From NCBI RefSeq assembly GCF_022458985.1, contig NC_061783.1, positions 16,623,913 to 16,687,912 of the forward strand: a DNA stretch of 64,000 bases. Direction: 5' to 3'. This document shows, piece after piece, positions 1 through 15,400 of this stretch. The position numbers were made by a program, and so were the translations under genes. Each line of letters opens with the position of its first letter. Position 1 is the first letter of the stretch. The notes under the pieces are model-generated. The model saw only the letters and a list, made by a program, of their open reading frames with translations. It searched no databases and had not been told where the DNA came from. Source of the DNA: Mugil cephalus. Lineage: Eukaryota > Chordata > Actinopteri > Mugiliformes > Mugilidae.

Positions 1-549
1 TCTTTTGTCAGAGTATATAAACCATCTTCAGTGAGAACAGTCCCACTTCTATATTACAGGCTGTCATAAAAGTAATACAATGTATTCCAATTAATTAGTG
101 TTAGGTACTTGTTTGTTTCCTTTCTGTGTTTTATTTTACTGAAGCTAGTTCATACTACATCATAAAAAATCACAAATAGTTAATGAGCTGAAGGCGTGAC
201 CCGCTACTCTATTAAAATGCTGCTTTCTTGTTAAAACAGCATTCATAATAGTAGGCTGTAACTGTGATTTGTGCTACCTCTAATTTTCCTTCTTCCACCA
301 ATTATCCATCACTGATTGCAGAGCTTTTAAGTTAGGCTGTTTGTGGTTGTTTCTGCAAATATCTGCCTCCACGAACGCATAAATCCAGCTGTAAAGCAAG
401 ATTTATGCTTCCGTGTAGGTAAAGCGTGCACAAATGTAAGTACGTGTGGTGGAATCTCAGATGGCACTAACTGGGATTGGATTCATGTAAATAGTCTCCG
501 CCGTCTGTCCGACCGTTCTTTTAATGAGTTTCTGCTGCTGGTTTTCCAG

Positions 550-1132
550 CTCCATATCCCTCTGAGGCTGCTGTGTGGCGGGCTGCTCTTCACCTGCAAC
601 GCTGTGATGTGGACCTTCCTCGCCAAAGCACTCAGGTATTCCTCGTCCTCCACCCGAACCACTGTGACCACCACTGCCTCCAACTTCGTATCTTCCGTAA
701 GTAGCGGCCCGGTTCTACTCCCTCGTCTCTTTTTTATTTCTAGCATTAGTTCTTGTGCTCTGAGCCAAGAGTGCCGTTCAGTGAAATTACTTTCAGGGTG
801 ACCTTACATCCTGTCTCCCTTACATAAGCTCCTTTATTTTTAGAGAATAGGCTGGACTATATTCAGAAATAACTTGTGATTTTTTCTTCTTCTTCTTCCT
901 TGTTAAACTCCACGTCTGATAGTTCTAATTGTCTCTGTTAAAATGTTGATTTTCTGGTCTAAACTTTTGCACACTCCTCCTGTAGGCTTTCCTGGGCCAG
1001 CTGATTTTCGGAGAAGCCCAGATGACCTTGTGGTGGGTTGGGATCTCTTTGACCTTCTCTGGTCTGTTGGTACTGCAGAGGGTTTCGCCACAGGATGGAA
1101 ATCAGAACGCAGCCGCCAAGAGGGATGAATAA
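550..1132 (+). CDS. tmem42: Transmembrane protein 42 (last two coding exons, 5' part outside window)
   Basis: Two exons are visible, 550-696 and 986-1132, joined in phase 0 (donor gtaagt at 697, acceptor tag ending at 985) and stopping at TAA 1130-1132. They encode about 97 residues. The first exon holds NAVMWTFLAKAL and a Ser/Thr-rich helix. The second begins AFLGQLIFGEAQMTLWWVG and has a Leu-rich membrane helix (ISLTFSGLLVLQ) before a short polar tail. This matches the second half of vertebrate TMEM42, a small multi-pass protein of the EamA/drug-metabolite-transporter fold whose function is poorly known. The upstream exon was not found in bases 1-549, so the gene is partial here. The neighbouring zdhhc3-exosc7-clec3b-cdcp1 order supports the call, as it matches human 3p21.31. 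Confidence 0.85.
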
Positions 1133-2239
1133 TATGCCTCGTCTCCACTGGCTGGGCTGCGGTGTGTGGCGTTTCTTCGGCTGACGTCTCCTCAGATTTT
1201 TGCGAGGGTAAAGAAAACTGAAAAGTACTTTGTTCTTTAACTGTGGAACAGATACTGAATTAATAATGTGTCCATGCTCTGTAGCTAAAGAACAAGAAGA
1301 AATTGTCTTCCAGTCATGTTAAAAAAAAATAAATAAATCAGTTGAACTAAAATTGAGTTCCTCTGAAAAATCTCTCGCCATGCAGTCTGCAAAAAGCCTG
1401 CAGGCTCAGCTGGTGTTGCAGCCTTTTTTCAGCCCTGTTATAAAAATCAGAGGAGGTGTCGGCCTTTAGCCAGTCCGACAGTCGGGCTCGTGGAGACGAG
1501 CTTATGGAAGCCTGGGTCGAGCCTCCCAGATGCTCTGAAATCATCTCCGACCACAGGCTTACAAAGAAGCAAAAACAACGCTAGCTTTACGTTACTTCAA
1601 CAATAGCACAACAACTCGTGAGCTAAGAGAAAATATGTGGGGTTTGTTGAAATGCGTTAGTTTGATATTTTGAGAAATACATCTCTTTGCTTCCTTTGTC
1701 TGATGCTAGATAAAAGAGGCGATGCCAGTCTCATGTCTGTGCAGTAAATGGGAAGCCCTGTAACCCACTAGCTTAGCTTAGCTTAGCATGAAGACTGCAA
1801 ACACAGAGGATAATTAGCCTGGCTCTGTTCAGGGGAACAAAGTCAGCTTTTATGCACAATTAAACCTACCTGATTTATGTATAATATTGTCTAAAGATAG
1901 AAATCTAGTGATAGTGTATGGTTTTATGGGGCTGTGTGTATACTTCTTTAAATCTTAAAACCGTAAAACCACAATTTCTGTTTTGTTTGTGCAGATAAAA
2001 CAAAGACATTTGTTGCCTTTGGACAAAGCAGGGGTAGCTATTCTCCCATTTTCTTTGTTTATTCTATTTTAGCTAATTGTCTTGTGGGTCCTGATTCATA
2101 TTTTCTGTACAGACTTGAGATGGATGTCGATATTTTTATCCTACTCTCAGCAACAACGGAAAAAACAGCACATTTCTTCAAATATGGAACTACAACCTTT
2201 TAAGGAAGAGCCTGATAATACAGTGGATATATATATATA
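1133..2239. other. Intergenic stretch after tmem42, no gene seen
   Basis: No convincing exon on either strand. AT-rich sequence with a fish-type interspersed repeat (about 1755-1855) and a short TA-rich run (2227-2241) that served as the target for the Tc1 element that follows. Confidence 0.5.
1755..1855. repeat. AGCTTAGC-type interspersed repeat
   Basis: Contains tandem AGCTTAGCTTAGC followed by GCCTGGCTCTGTTC. The same word pair recurs in inverted or partial form at about 5160-5480, 29860-30180, 30690-30760 and 34770-34800, so it is a dispersed repeat family of this genome. The family is not named here. Confidence 0.45.
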
Positions 2240-2241
2240 TA

Positions 2242-2443
2242 CAGTGGGGGAAATAAGTATTTGATCCCCTGCTGAATTTGTAAGTTTGCCCACTTCCATA
2301 GAAATGATCAGACTCTGGTTTTTATGGTTGTTTACTGGTTATGGGTATAGACAGAATATCAGTCGAAAATGCATAAAAAACACACAATCTAAAAGTTATA
2401 AATTGTTATGTATTTTATTAAGGGAAATAAGTATTTGATCCCC
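2242..2443 (+). repeat. Left inverted terminal repeat of the Tc1 element
   Basis: Starts CAGTGGGGGAAATAAG. The outer direct repeat begins here and the inner one ends at 2443 (GTATTTGATCCCC). Confidence 0.93.
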
Positions 2444-2457
2444 AAGCACAACACAAG

Positions 2458-3531
<1,074 letters not shown>

Positions 3532-3645
3532 TTATATACATGACGAGTTAAGATCAGGAGTATTGGTAATTAGTTGACTGAGCATAGCTGTGTGCCACAT
3601 GCGCACCAGCCAATCTGTAGGAGCCTGAATTCTAAGTGAATTGTT

Positions 3646-3847
3646 GGGGATCAAATACTTATTTCCCTTAATAAAATACATAACAATTTATAACTTTTAG
3701 ATTGTGTGTTTTTTATGCATTTTCGATTGATATTCTGTCTATACCCATAACCAGTAAACAACCATAAAAACCAGAGTCTGATCATTTCTATGGAAGTGGG
3801 CAAACTTACAAATTCAGCAGGGGATCAAATACTTTTTTCCCCCACTG
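3646..3847 (-). repeat. Right inverted terminal repeat of the Tc1 element
   Basis: Reverse complement of 2242-2443 over its full length. Visible differences are AAAAAG instead of AAATAAG near the tip and one base near the middle (AATATCAATCG versus AATATCAGTCG). Confidence 0.93.
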
Positions 3848-3849
3848 TA

Positions 3850-6800
3850 TGTGTGTATGTATATATATATATACATATATATATTTTTAGACTGATCTGA
3901 GGGCTTTTGGTTTTGTTCATGAGCAAACATCACATGTGCATGATGCCACCACCAGACAGCCCGTGCACTCTGTATGCATCCCCCCTCACATCCCCTTTTG
4001 TTATTACAACACTCACTGCAAACATCCTACACTGACATATCATTTTATGCACGCTCAAGGCGACGTTTGGACTGAGGCGCTTAGCTAACCAAGTGTAATC
4101 AGACTGAATTTTCAGAAGTAATAATCCAACTAATGTAGCGCTGAAAGGCTCATCTCATATAGGGATGAGCTCTCTGCCTGGGTTTACTTTTTATATTTGC
4201 CTTTCGCGATCGCCTGAACCTTAACCTCAAGATATGAGCACGACACATATTTTGATTCAGAGGCAGCTGATGATCTTCCATTTCACGATAGCTGTGTTTA
4301 TTATATCACTACCAAAGCCTAAATCACTGCGAAGCATCCGTTCACATCGCACCGACATCCCTGTGAACTGCTTCATTAAACTCGGGACTTATGAGGCTCC
4401 CCGCTGACTTTCCGGCGTCAGACACATCTCACGGCTTTGTGATTGCCTGTCGAGCTTCGTGTGCCCCGAATTTCCAATCTCATATTACTCTGCTGCACGT
4501 TATGAATAATAATCCATCACCATTTCTCTGGTCTTCGCAGACACCTAGCTTAATTCCCCTCAACATCCCCTGGAGGTTTCAGTCTGCAATAACGTTGTAT
4601 TTTCTCATAACACTGTGATGTGTTTAACAGAAAGGGAGCATTAATAATTGAACATGAATAATGTCAATCGATGCTATGAGTAGGGATGTTTCTGTTCGCA
4701 TACATCAACCGAGTATGCATGCAGGGATTTGACTTAAGATGAGATCTAAGGCTGCTTTAATGGACAGTGTTTTGAGATGACACTTTGTATTGATACATAT
4801 CATGATATAAATGCATAATGGTAGCTACAAAGCCTGGCTCTAATATCCCATGGCGGCAACACACAAATATATGAGATGTCCTTCCAACTGCTGCTGTGAA
4901 GGTTTTGCATCATGTAATTTACATGCATCCCTGTTAATGTGACTGCAGTGACAATGAGGTTGCACCATAAAGATATATCATATTGAAGGCCGGCTGGGTG
5001 ATGTTTCATGGCAGGGCTGTACACGCGGCAACATATGTGAATTCAGTTACTGTGCCTCCATGTTATAGACTCCCTTTGGTGTGTTGCATTACTGTAAAGA
5101 ACAGTAACATACTTTGGGAAAGTTTGCTTCACTTTTTTGACAAGAGTTAGATGAGACAATTAATATCACTCTTAGCTTCTCAGTTCCCAATGGAGCGACT
5201 CCAGACCAGTTTGGGAAAATTTGGGTTGGCTTCCAGGCTAGTGTGTAAATATTTAAAACCAAAACCCTCTCACGCTAGCTCCGGAGCTAGCAGTTAGCTT
5301 AGCTTAAACATGGAAACTGGGGGAAACAGCTAGACAGCTAGCTTGATTTTTGGTGAATTACAGTGAGTTTTAGAGGTGGTTCTTCACACAGAGCCAGGCT
5401 CACTGTTTCCAGTTGTTTTCAGCCTTTGTGCTAAGCTAAGCTAACTGGAAAACATTTACTAATCGGGCACAAAGCTACCTACATTTTTGACTTATAGTTC
5501 AATGGCTCAGTTATTATACTAAGCTAACTGTTTGTTAGCGTTTATATTAACCATAGAGACGCAAATGGTATTGTTCTTCTCATTTAACTCTAAACAAGAA
5601 AGTGAATGCTGACGTTTTAATATCTAAAAACTTAATATCTACACTGTTTGCTTATGACTCTGAAAAAGTTTCGGTGCCTGGCTTCTCTCCGGCTGATGGC
5701 ATGATACGAGAGTAAACTACCCACCTGTGAACCCAGTCTCACTGTAACGTGACCTGTCAGAGCTTCTGCAATAGCAGCATGGCACTGAGCGTGATGTATT
5801 TCTGTGTGCGTGCACATAAACTGTAAGATGTGGTGTACACAGAGACATTAGAAAACCCCTGAAATGTCATGTAGATCTCGACCTGTCACGTTTACGAGAG
5901 GAAAAACATCTGTAAATGTATCAGAACGTGTTTTAAATCAATACTATTCAAATTGGTAGAAGAGAACGATGTTTTTTCAGTGTTAAGAGTTTGAAAATTA
6001 AATCAGAAGAGCTCGCAAACAGTGGAAATAATAGCGCAGTTTGTCACTTAAACTCTTTTAAACGCAAATTGAGACAGTTTGATGAGACTTTGTTTGCTGT
6101 GATATAAATTATTCATAAAATGTCTTATAGATCGTGTGAAATGAACTTGTGTAAACGTGTACATATACTCTGTTAATAGGAAACACTTTAAAAGGATGCG
6201 TAAATTGCCATCTCCAACGAAGAGAGGAAACACTGTTAAATTATTAAATAAAAAGCTCATGTGACAAACATCGTGTCCATCGATCATGTTGTTGTGGTGT
6301 TGTTGTGGGAAGATGTTCAGAGTATATGAAGAGGTCTGTGTTTTCCTACAAGCGGAGACGTTGTTCTCATCTAGTCTAACGTCTAATGAAGAGGGTGCTT
6401 ACTGTATATAAGTTGGCCTCAAGCTCCTCCATCTACAGTGAACCTTACACTCCATTAGACTCGCTGCCTTCCATTAAAATGAAAAAAACAAAAGGAGTCA
6501 GGCTGAAACATTACATGGAGGATAATAATGGATATAATGTTGTCCATTAAAGGCTTTTTATTCCATACTATTGAGTTAAATTGATACATTTAGATGAGGA
6601 TGTTCAACTTTCTATCGAAGGAACACGCTGTCCTTATAACGAAGAAATTAAAAGGCATCAATGCCGTACTTGCAGTGTTTTAACATTATGGATAAAGTCT
6701 GTTATTAAAATCTATATAAGTATAGAGGGAAGTTAATCAAAATTTTTAACAGTAAATATATGAATATCCAGGATTTATAAAAATATTCTCAAAAAAAGAT

Positions 6801-9454
6801 GCTGAATCTAAATTTTAATTCTTTCAACTTTTCTTTGTATATATATTTTCTACATTACAAAAGACACATTTGCGCAATTTGCACATTTTGAATTTAATGG
6901 TGAAAATATTTCTCCTGACACTGATCTGTAAATTATAGAGGGTATACACAGAACAATTAGATTTTATGGTTAAGTTAATGGTAACTGGCAAAATATTAAA
7001 TCAAGACAAATATGGTAGTTCTACAAAAGTAAAAGTATCTTTTCAAATATATGGTTTAATCGTCCTTAGATTTTATTATAGGATATATTATTTGTTCTAA
7101 TTTAATGGTAACACTGGACTTTATTTTCTTCTTTTTATAACAATAATAAGGGTATGTTTCCACAATGAGGAATATCCATTATTCTTTCAATCTGACAAAT
7201 CAAAATTGTATCATTCCCGTTTTTGATAAATTAAGATTTCATTCATAGTAAAAAAGGAAATGTCCTGATATAATCTAAACCAAACATTGTGTCATATTCA
7301 TAAATTCATTTTATTCACCTTTCAAGAAATACCCAAGCAGAAGAGAAAAAAATAAAATAAAATAAAGAAGTTATGTGGTGATAGCAATTCAAACACATAC
7401 TTTTCATACCTGACCGAGCAGAACACATTAAACAAAAGAAGAGGAAGAAGAAGAAAGCTGGTGCACTGTGTGTGTAAACCTGTAGCATCCCCACGTGACG
7501 GTCATGATTTAAAAACATATAAAAGCCTCAGAAAACATCCGTCTTTACAGTGTTTCACTCTTGAAACGGCTCCTTCAAACTCTCCCTTTGTTAAGATTTA
7601 AATTTGGCAACAAGTCCTTTCACTGTCTAAATAAACATGTCATTAACTACTAAGGCTTCCAAACACATTAGGACAAAGGCATTTTTAGTGTTAATTGCTC
7701 AGAAGAGGCGTAGTTTCAACCAACGTAAGCCTTTTATTGTCCAAACATGCATTTCTAGTCTTTCAGGTCTCTTGAACATTAAAACATTTAACGTGAATCA
7801 TCTCTTTCTTTTTTTTTTTACCCTGTAAGGCGTCATCCTGCCACCAGTCAGGCTCAAAACTGGAAACCTGTGACGGAGTGAATTACGCACGAGTCGATTC
7901 CATCAATTGACAGCAAGTGAATTGCACTTGGGGTCAGTGCATTCAGAGAGCAATGCTGTATTGCTTTATTCCCTGACGTTCAGTCGGAGCTGGTGACGGT
8001 CGTCAAGCACGAACAACAACATGAACAGCTGTCAAAAAAAAAAAAAAAAAAAAAGTAAAAGAGGCTGGTTTTAACTCTGACGGAGCCTAAAAGTTAAATC
8101 TTGGTTACCGGACAAGTGTAAAATTGGAGATTTAAAGTTATAATCCTTAAGATTTCTATGATCTCTTATATATTTTATATGGTCTAAGTGTTATCAGTAA
8201 ACCATTATTTGGTTCACCCGTGCAATTTTCCACCAAATTCACTATAAACTCAAGTATTAATATCAGAGAGGACTGGTGGTGGAGCTTCAGATCAATTTAT
8301 GCATTTATGAGGGATTCACAGGAAATGATGCATCTGTGTAATGTACAATAATGCACTTTTATCACACTGATATCAGCCTGTTTACTCCTCCGATGCTGAA
8401 TCAGTGGCGTGTTAAATTACTCCTAATGCAACGTTTCCTCCAGGGGAAAAACCACGTAGGCGGTCTTATCGTAAACAGTTACACAACTGCCTTTCTCTTT
8501 GACTTTCTGTGACCTGTATGAATAATGATCACGTCATTTCCTGTCATTTCTTGACACTGAAGCTGACTGTAGTTAGTTTGATTCATGTTTTAGGTTATTT
8601 GTCCAGCTGCAGATTAAAAAGAAAAGCTGCTAAATGTAGCCAGTAAGTCATCAATTAAATTAAATCTTCAGGATTATAACTCAAACTGGCCTCTGCGACG
8701 TTATCGCTGCTCTCTGTGTCTCAAACTGTCCTGATACCCGATTTGTTCTCGCGTCCTTTGTGTTGCCAGATAAATCGGGGGTTTACTACAATCGACACAA
8801 AACAACCGAGACCTGAACAAATCCACCTGTCTGGCATCAAAAAAAAAAAAAGGATGAAACAAACTCAAAATGTCATTAAGGCAAATAAATAGAAATAGAA
8901 AAAGAAAAGCACTGTTCGCTAATGCACTGTTCTAAGGCAAATCTGAAAAATACTACTGCAACAATACGGCAAAAAAAACGAAGCGTAGCACGTGACAGGG
9001 TTTAGAGGAAGACAACGGCAGGCGTCCGTATTGGCACCGGAAAGCTGTGCCGCTTTTTGTGCGACGTTAAGTCTTGGAAGTACAGAAATGATCAGACATA
9101 CTGCAGGAATTTTCTCTCCAGTGATGGCAGAGCTCAGTCTCTGTGTGTGTTTGTGTGTGTGTGTAGTATTTGCCAACTCTTGTTAAGTGCTTCTTGTCGA
9201 GTTGTCGAGATTGTTCCACAGCTACACGTAGGTAATCTCGCGCAGCACCAAGAGAGGAAAATGAAAATAAGATTACAACATTTAAAAAAAAAAAAGAAAG
9301 AAAGAAGAGAAACAACTTTACATGAAAACACCCTGAAATATCAAGAATTCAGAAAGGAATTAGGAGGAGTGGTAAAGAGGAGTTCCTGATCCACAGTGGG
9401 ATTGATCAGTCTGTGTTCGCAGCTGCAGAGTTCAGCTTAGTTTCCAGCTTTCGC
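3850..9454. other. Intergenic region; 3' part may be zdhhc3 3' UTR
   Basis: No supported coding exon on either strand; reading frames are short and unlike known proteins. The AT-rich stretch contains the AGCTTAGC-type repeat (about 5160-5480), TA microsatellite beside the Tc1 element (3850-3885), polyA runs (8036-8054, 8840-8851) and a GT run (9141-9165). Sequence just below 9455 must include the 3' UTR of zdhhc3, transcribed on the minus strand. A minus-strand AATAAA lies at 7975-7980 (TTTATT on +), but the true end is unknown. Confidence 0.45.
5155..5485. repeat. AGCTTAGC/CTAGC interspersed repeat, second copy
   Basis: Contains GCAGTTAGCTTAGCTTAAAC, AGAGCCAGGCTCACTG and GCTAAGCTAAGCTAAC. 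These are the same words as at 1755-1855, here in a longer, partly palindromic copy. Confidence 0.4.
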
Positions 9455-12400
9455 TCACACGATGTACTGGTACTTGTCGGCCTTGCCGTGCTCGGGCGTC
9501 GCGAAGGGGCTCAGCCAGGCTATAGAGAACGGGTGGCCGAACACCACCTTCATATTCATCCATTTAGACTTCTTGGCCCATCTTCTCTCCTCCTTCTTCA
9601 GCTGTTCAATACCCTGCAACAAAGGAGAGTCGATGGGCTGCGTCAGCTGGGAGCACATAGCTGCCTTTAAATATTAATGTGCCAACAACAACAACAACAA
9701 CGGGATAAAAAAAAAAAAGATTAATGCTTTGAATTCTTTAGTTTTCTTCTCACGGGTCTTAATCTGTGACTCATTTCCTGATGTTCAGTATGAGCTCTAC
9801 ACACAAACAAACAATATGTACACTGACAGGGTCGATAGCTGCAGGCCCCATTAGACTGAAATTGACTGAAATAGATGATCTTTGTAGTGAACGTTATAAC
9901 ACGGTGAGTCATGGCCGTGGGTGGTTTGAGCAGAAAGCGCACTAATCTCATCCCACCTGGGGGACTGTAAGTGAATTACCTGCTCCTACTTATATCTGTG
10001 CTCTGATTAGGTGAACAATAGCAAGCGCCATCTGAGAGCCGTCATCCTTCATCATTACAATTTTATTTTGGGAAATCCTTTAGTATTTAAAAAAAAAAAA
10101 AGGAATCCAATTTCACGTTTTTTTTTTCCATTTAAAAGCACTGATTGTAGATGAAGTTGGAAGTTCATTTATATCAACCACTGGATTCCTCAACGTGGTT
10201 AGTCTCTGATAGACGGTTTATGCTTCTGTGTCAATTTGACGTCATAGCTATGGCAACAGAGAGCGCAAGAGCTGTCACGTCTTGCGTTTCCATTACCCCT
10301 AGAAATGCACGAAACCGAAATATCGCAATTAAAAAAAGAAAAAAAGGAAACGGAAACGCCTACGTTTCTAAAAACCTTTCAAATATCTAATGCTAAAACA
10401 CTTTCACGCTCTCTAGATATAAAAGATTATTGCAAAAGTGCAATGGAAACACTTTTTTCAATTCCCTGTCACCGCAGATGAAGGAGTTTGAAGTTCATCT
10501 TCCTCAAAGTGAAGTATCGCATGACGACAGTTACAGCTCATTCACAAAACACCTTTCAATCGACCTGGGATTTTATCGGCTCAGCTTCAATGTCAACATT
10601 AATGCCGCATCGACCCCCTAATTTACATTTATGACGTTGATGTACCCGCCTCTCACTTTCTGATTTTGTCACTGGACAACCTGGCAGACTGTGTCATTGT
10701 AGAAGCAACGTTCTGCTTTACTCCCATAAGAGACCGATCTCTTTTGTCCACTTTCAATCAAACAAATCGCTAATGGAAGCGCATAGGTGAATTAGCCCTA
10801 TGAATCATGATATGAACTGCACACCCGCAGTTGCATTTATATACAGCTTCTATAGCGATATGGCATTTATCAACCATGGCAACGCACTGGCAAAACCGTG
10901 AAATCTGCGAGCCACTCTGCATCTATGGAGAAGAGGAGATTTGGCGTACTTAAATGTGTGATGATGACATTGTCAAAACGATGAGAGGGAGGAAAACACA
11001 GGAGGTCAGACCCGGGACTGCTGTCGATGTGAAAGCACACCAAAGGCGGGTCGACCAGAATTTGAAAATCCTTCGTCAACTCTGCATTTTCGATGTGAAA
11101 GCAGTAATAGACTCGACTTTGGTGAAATTTAGGCGTCAGTTTTGTTCGCCATTGTTGAAAGTGAAGCAGGAAGCAGAAACAAAAAATAACCCGAATGGCA
11201 AAAAAGACACAGCACCTACTAGAGTTTTTACAGAACGAGCCAAACCAAAGGAACTGACAAGTATAAATGGTTCACACCTGCTAAGCTACATACGTAGGCT
11301 ACGGCGTCTCTGCCCCACATAAGTATCATTCCATCAGTTTCCATTCATGCATACAACAATTTGTTGTCCCTAAGCTATGATCTGAATTAGGAAATTCAGC
11401 TTTTTGGTTTTCTGCTCCAGCTGCATCACACAACCTACAGACCAATCTGAAACTTCAAAATGTAACCTCCCTGAACGAGATGGTTAAAAAGATAGACGAA
11501 TTTCAAGACAAACTTCACCATTAAATCATTAATAGCGGTTGCTTGTGTGATGATAAAACTAAAATGTCCTTATCCGCACATTTTCCACAAAGCCGTTAGT
11601 TATCCAGCATACTTGCTTAGAGGCAATCAGTAGTAGGGGTGGAATGGTTTTCATGCACCTGACTTTCAGTTTTCAGGAGGTGAACAGAGGTGCGACGCTG
11701 CGTGTACTCACCGTTTCATCGGAGCAGATGGAGTGGACCTGGGTCCCAAACATGACGGCGGTGAAGATGAGGAAGAGGAGACCCTCAAAGCTGAGGAGGA
11801 TGAGGAGGATGACGGTTGCTGGTGGAGAGAAGTTACTGCACTCTGGAGGAGGAAGAGATTATATATTTAATAGAAGCTACAAAACATTATAACACTAATA
11901 AAACAAATGTATTACAGGTCAAAGCAAAAATTAAAATTAGGTGTCACACAAAAAGAAACAAACAGGAACAGGGAATACAGCAACCTCTGGTCTCTACACT
12001 AAACTAACTGCTATAATACAGGATGATACTCACTTGTCCAGTCTTCTTCAAAGCAGAAAACGAAATGGAAGGCCACCAAGATTAACGCGTGCAAGGATAT
12101 CAGTGCAATGTACATCTGGAAATAAGCAAACAGCAAAATGCTCATTAGTATAGTCCTCATACATAACTGCAATGGCTCTTATTTTTAAGTCAGACAGTAT
12201 TAAGTCACTGTTCTCATGCTTATGTAAAATATAAACAAGATAGCCTGATAGTTAAGACTGCAACACATAATATCTACACAATATTTACTATTAAACCAAC
12301 AAAATATTGGGCGTTGAAATCTATGAATGAAAAAAAAAAATGATTATAAAAGACAGTGTGTGTGAGTATTTTTTAACTTAAGTGGCTTGTGTGGATTGTA

Positions 12401-15400
12401 ATTGGAAAAGCGGGTGTGTTATTTATCTGCAGAGGTTTGTTTCATCCACTTAAAACATGTTAAAATAGTCTTTTACTTTATGAATCAATAGGTTGGAAAG
12501 CAAACTGGAGAGCAGCGTTGCCAAAGCAGCCATTAGGCACGGCTCTAAAGAGTCTTTGTTGACTTCGATGACCCTCAGGAACTGAACACCACCAAAAGAA
12601 TCAGACAAAACTTTGTGTAACAGTCCAGATACACACCCACACACAGTATGCACATCTCTACCCGGGAGAGATTAGCGATTAGCTGCGAATATTAGCATCT
12701 GGTAGCTCACAGAGTGGCCGCATTTCCACTTCTTCTCGTTAACCATTGTGGTTTTTAAGAGTGTTACTTTTACGTGCCATGAAGCTACTGTGCCTGCGAT
12801 ATAATCCACGCAAATCAACAAGTTTACGCAATCGCCCACATGTGTTGACCTCATTATTCTATATAATAAGATATGATCATGACTTACTGTGAAGAGCACA
12901 AAGTATTTCTGGTTGTTCTCTCCGACACAGTTGTTCACCCAGGGGCAGTGGTGGTCCATCTTTTTGATGCAGCGCTTACAGACACTGTGAGGAAACAGAC
13001 GCACAATGAAGGCAAACAGGAAAAGTGTAAAGAGAGGTGCACCAATATACTGTAATATAGCGAGTAAGTGACAACACGCAGCCGTAAAAAGATGGGACAC
13101 CAGCTCCTAGCGGCATGATTCACTGAGTATTTATCTAGAAGAACCGCAGCAGTTTAACAACTCAAGTAAAGAAAGACAACTTGTAATTTATCCGATGACG
13201 AAGCGAAGCAGAAAGCCACAATCCACCCGCCAGTGCCAAAAAAAATATTGATCTTACGAGCCTTTGCAGATAAGTGTCACTGCATTGTATTATCTGAATG
13301 AGTCATGATATTCAGCAAAAAGAAAAAAATAAATCATCTGTTTCATTCAAACTGACACCCATGCGTGGCTGTGAGACAAAGTGAGTCACTTGGTTTTTTC
13401 AATTCAATTACTCCACGGTGTTTTTGCACTTTTCATTGTCTAGAGATCCCAGTGAAACCACCGAGCAGCCACAGAGGGAACTCCTTATTATCAAGCTGCA
13501 GAGTCTGCAGGGAAAAGCCGTTTTAAAAAAAGGCACAAAAAAACACACACACTGGGGGGGGAGGCAGGAGAGCCGGCGCAGGAACAAACACAGAAGTTCC
13601 CAGCGGGAGGTTCGCTGCAGGACTCTCCTCCCGTAAGGAGCAGACTTCAGCGTATTAAAATGTGTGGAGTGTGCACTCTTTCCCACGTTGCGCCGTACCT
13701 GCAGTGGTGAGCTCTGTCCGGCTTGATGCTGCAGCACTTGGGGCATTTGTACACCACCTGTCCCGGTTTGAGCTGCAGACTCTCGATGAATTCTTTGGTC
13801 GCGTTCCCTTTAGGCACGGCTCCCTGGAGGAGAGAGAAAAGAAAAGCCGATGAGGAATTAAGATGCGCCTTCTGTCACTACAGATGCTTTACACCGTTTG
13901 CTTTTCACTCGGTTTGGCCGTGGGAGTCCTTATAAATGGAAATAGCTTGGTGCGATGCATCATTTAGCTTCATCAGACAAAAAAAGAAAAAACATAAAGT
14001 AAACTAATAACAGAGTCAGGATTAATCTAGCAGCGTGGAAAACTTATGACACTGGAATGGCTCTACTTTAATTTGCACAAGGTCCCGTGGTAGAACAGCA
14101 GAGAATAACGCAAATACTGAAGGTAATAAAATTGGATTTGGAATTGAGACTTTAATATGACTGGGTCGAAATTTAGGAAAATGTATATTGACATATACCA
14201 AATTTTTTTTATTTGACATAAACACATACATAGAGGAGATGCATAACGTATAGAGTTACACTTGGTATTATACATGTACAACATATGTCCCATAGTCGGC
14301 TCCTCATAACCTTGACCTGCATCAACCTTGGCAAAAGTCCTTCACAAGTGTCAGGAGAAAAGAAAAATCTTTTAACAAGAAGATCTGTTTACAGCTGGAG
14401 TCTTGCTGTGATTTTCTCTGCGATAAACATATATATTTTATGCCATTAGAGGCAGGATTCTCAGTTAAAAGTTTGAATTTTCTGTCTGTTATACTGTCAG
14501 AACTTACATACAAGTGCTGGCTCCAAGCGGAGAATAATACCTAGAATCTGACATATACACTCACTGGCCACTTTATTAGGTACACCTGTTCAATTGCTAA
14601 TAGCTAATCACATGACTGCAATTCAATGCATTTAGTCATGTAGTGATGATCAACACAACTTGCTGAAGTTCAAACCGAGCATCAGAATGGGGAAGAAAAG
14701 GGGATGTAAGTGACTTTAAACGTGGTATGGTTGTTGGTGCCAGACAGGCTGGTCTGAGTATTTCATAAACTGCTGATCTAGTTGTGTGTGGATGAAAATG
14801 TCTTGTTGATGTCAGAGATCAGAGCACAGTGTCCCCGTCTTCTGACGGCTACTTCCAGCAGGATAATGCACCATGTCACAAAAGCTCATATCATCTCAAA
14901 CTGGCTTCTTGAACGTGACAATGAGTTCACTGTACTCCAATGGCCTCCACAGTCTCCAGATCTCAGTCCAATATAGCAGCTTTGGTATGTGGTGGAACGA
15001 GAGATTTGCATCATAGATGTGCAGCCACTATGTGATGCTATCATGTCAATATGGACCAAAATCTCTGAGGAATGTTTCCAACACCCTGTTGAAAGTATGC
15101 CACGAAGAATTAAGGCAGTTCTGAAGTCAAAAGGGGGTGGAACCTTTTACTAGCAAGGTGTACCTAATAAAGTGGCCAGTGAGTGTACATTTCTGAAGAG
15201 ATAAACTGCAGACCTAACAAGTCAAAGAGCAAAAATGAAGAGAAATAATGAGATCCTTTATGTAATCAAAAGCACCACTACATTTCCAATTTATTGCATT
15301 TGTACAGAAAAAGTGGTGATGCCGGTTTTTCCTTTCCTCCTCTCTTTTAAAATTGTTATTAAAACTTTCAAAACCAACAGTGTATTGGAAGAAAAAGTAT

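Noticed and set aside
4391-7828. Several 60-80 residue reading frames between the Tc1 element and zdhhc3
   Set aside because: Short, no recognisable family, no splice context; expected by chance in AT-rich DNA.
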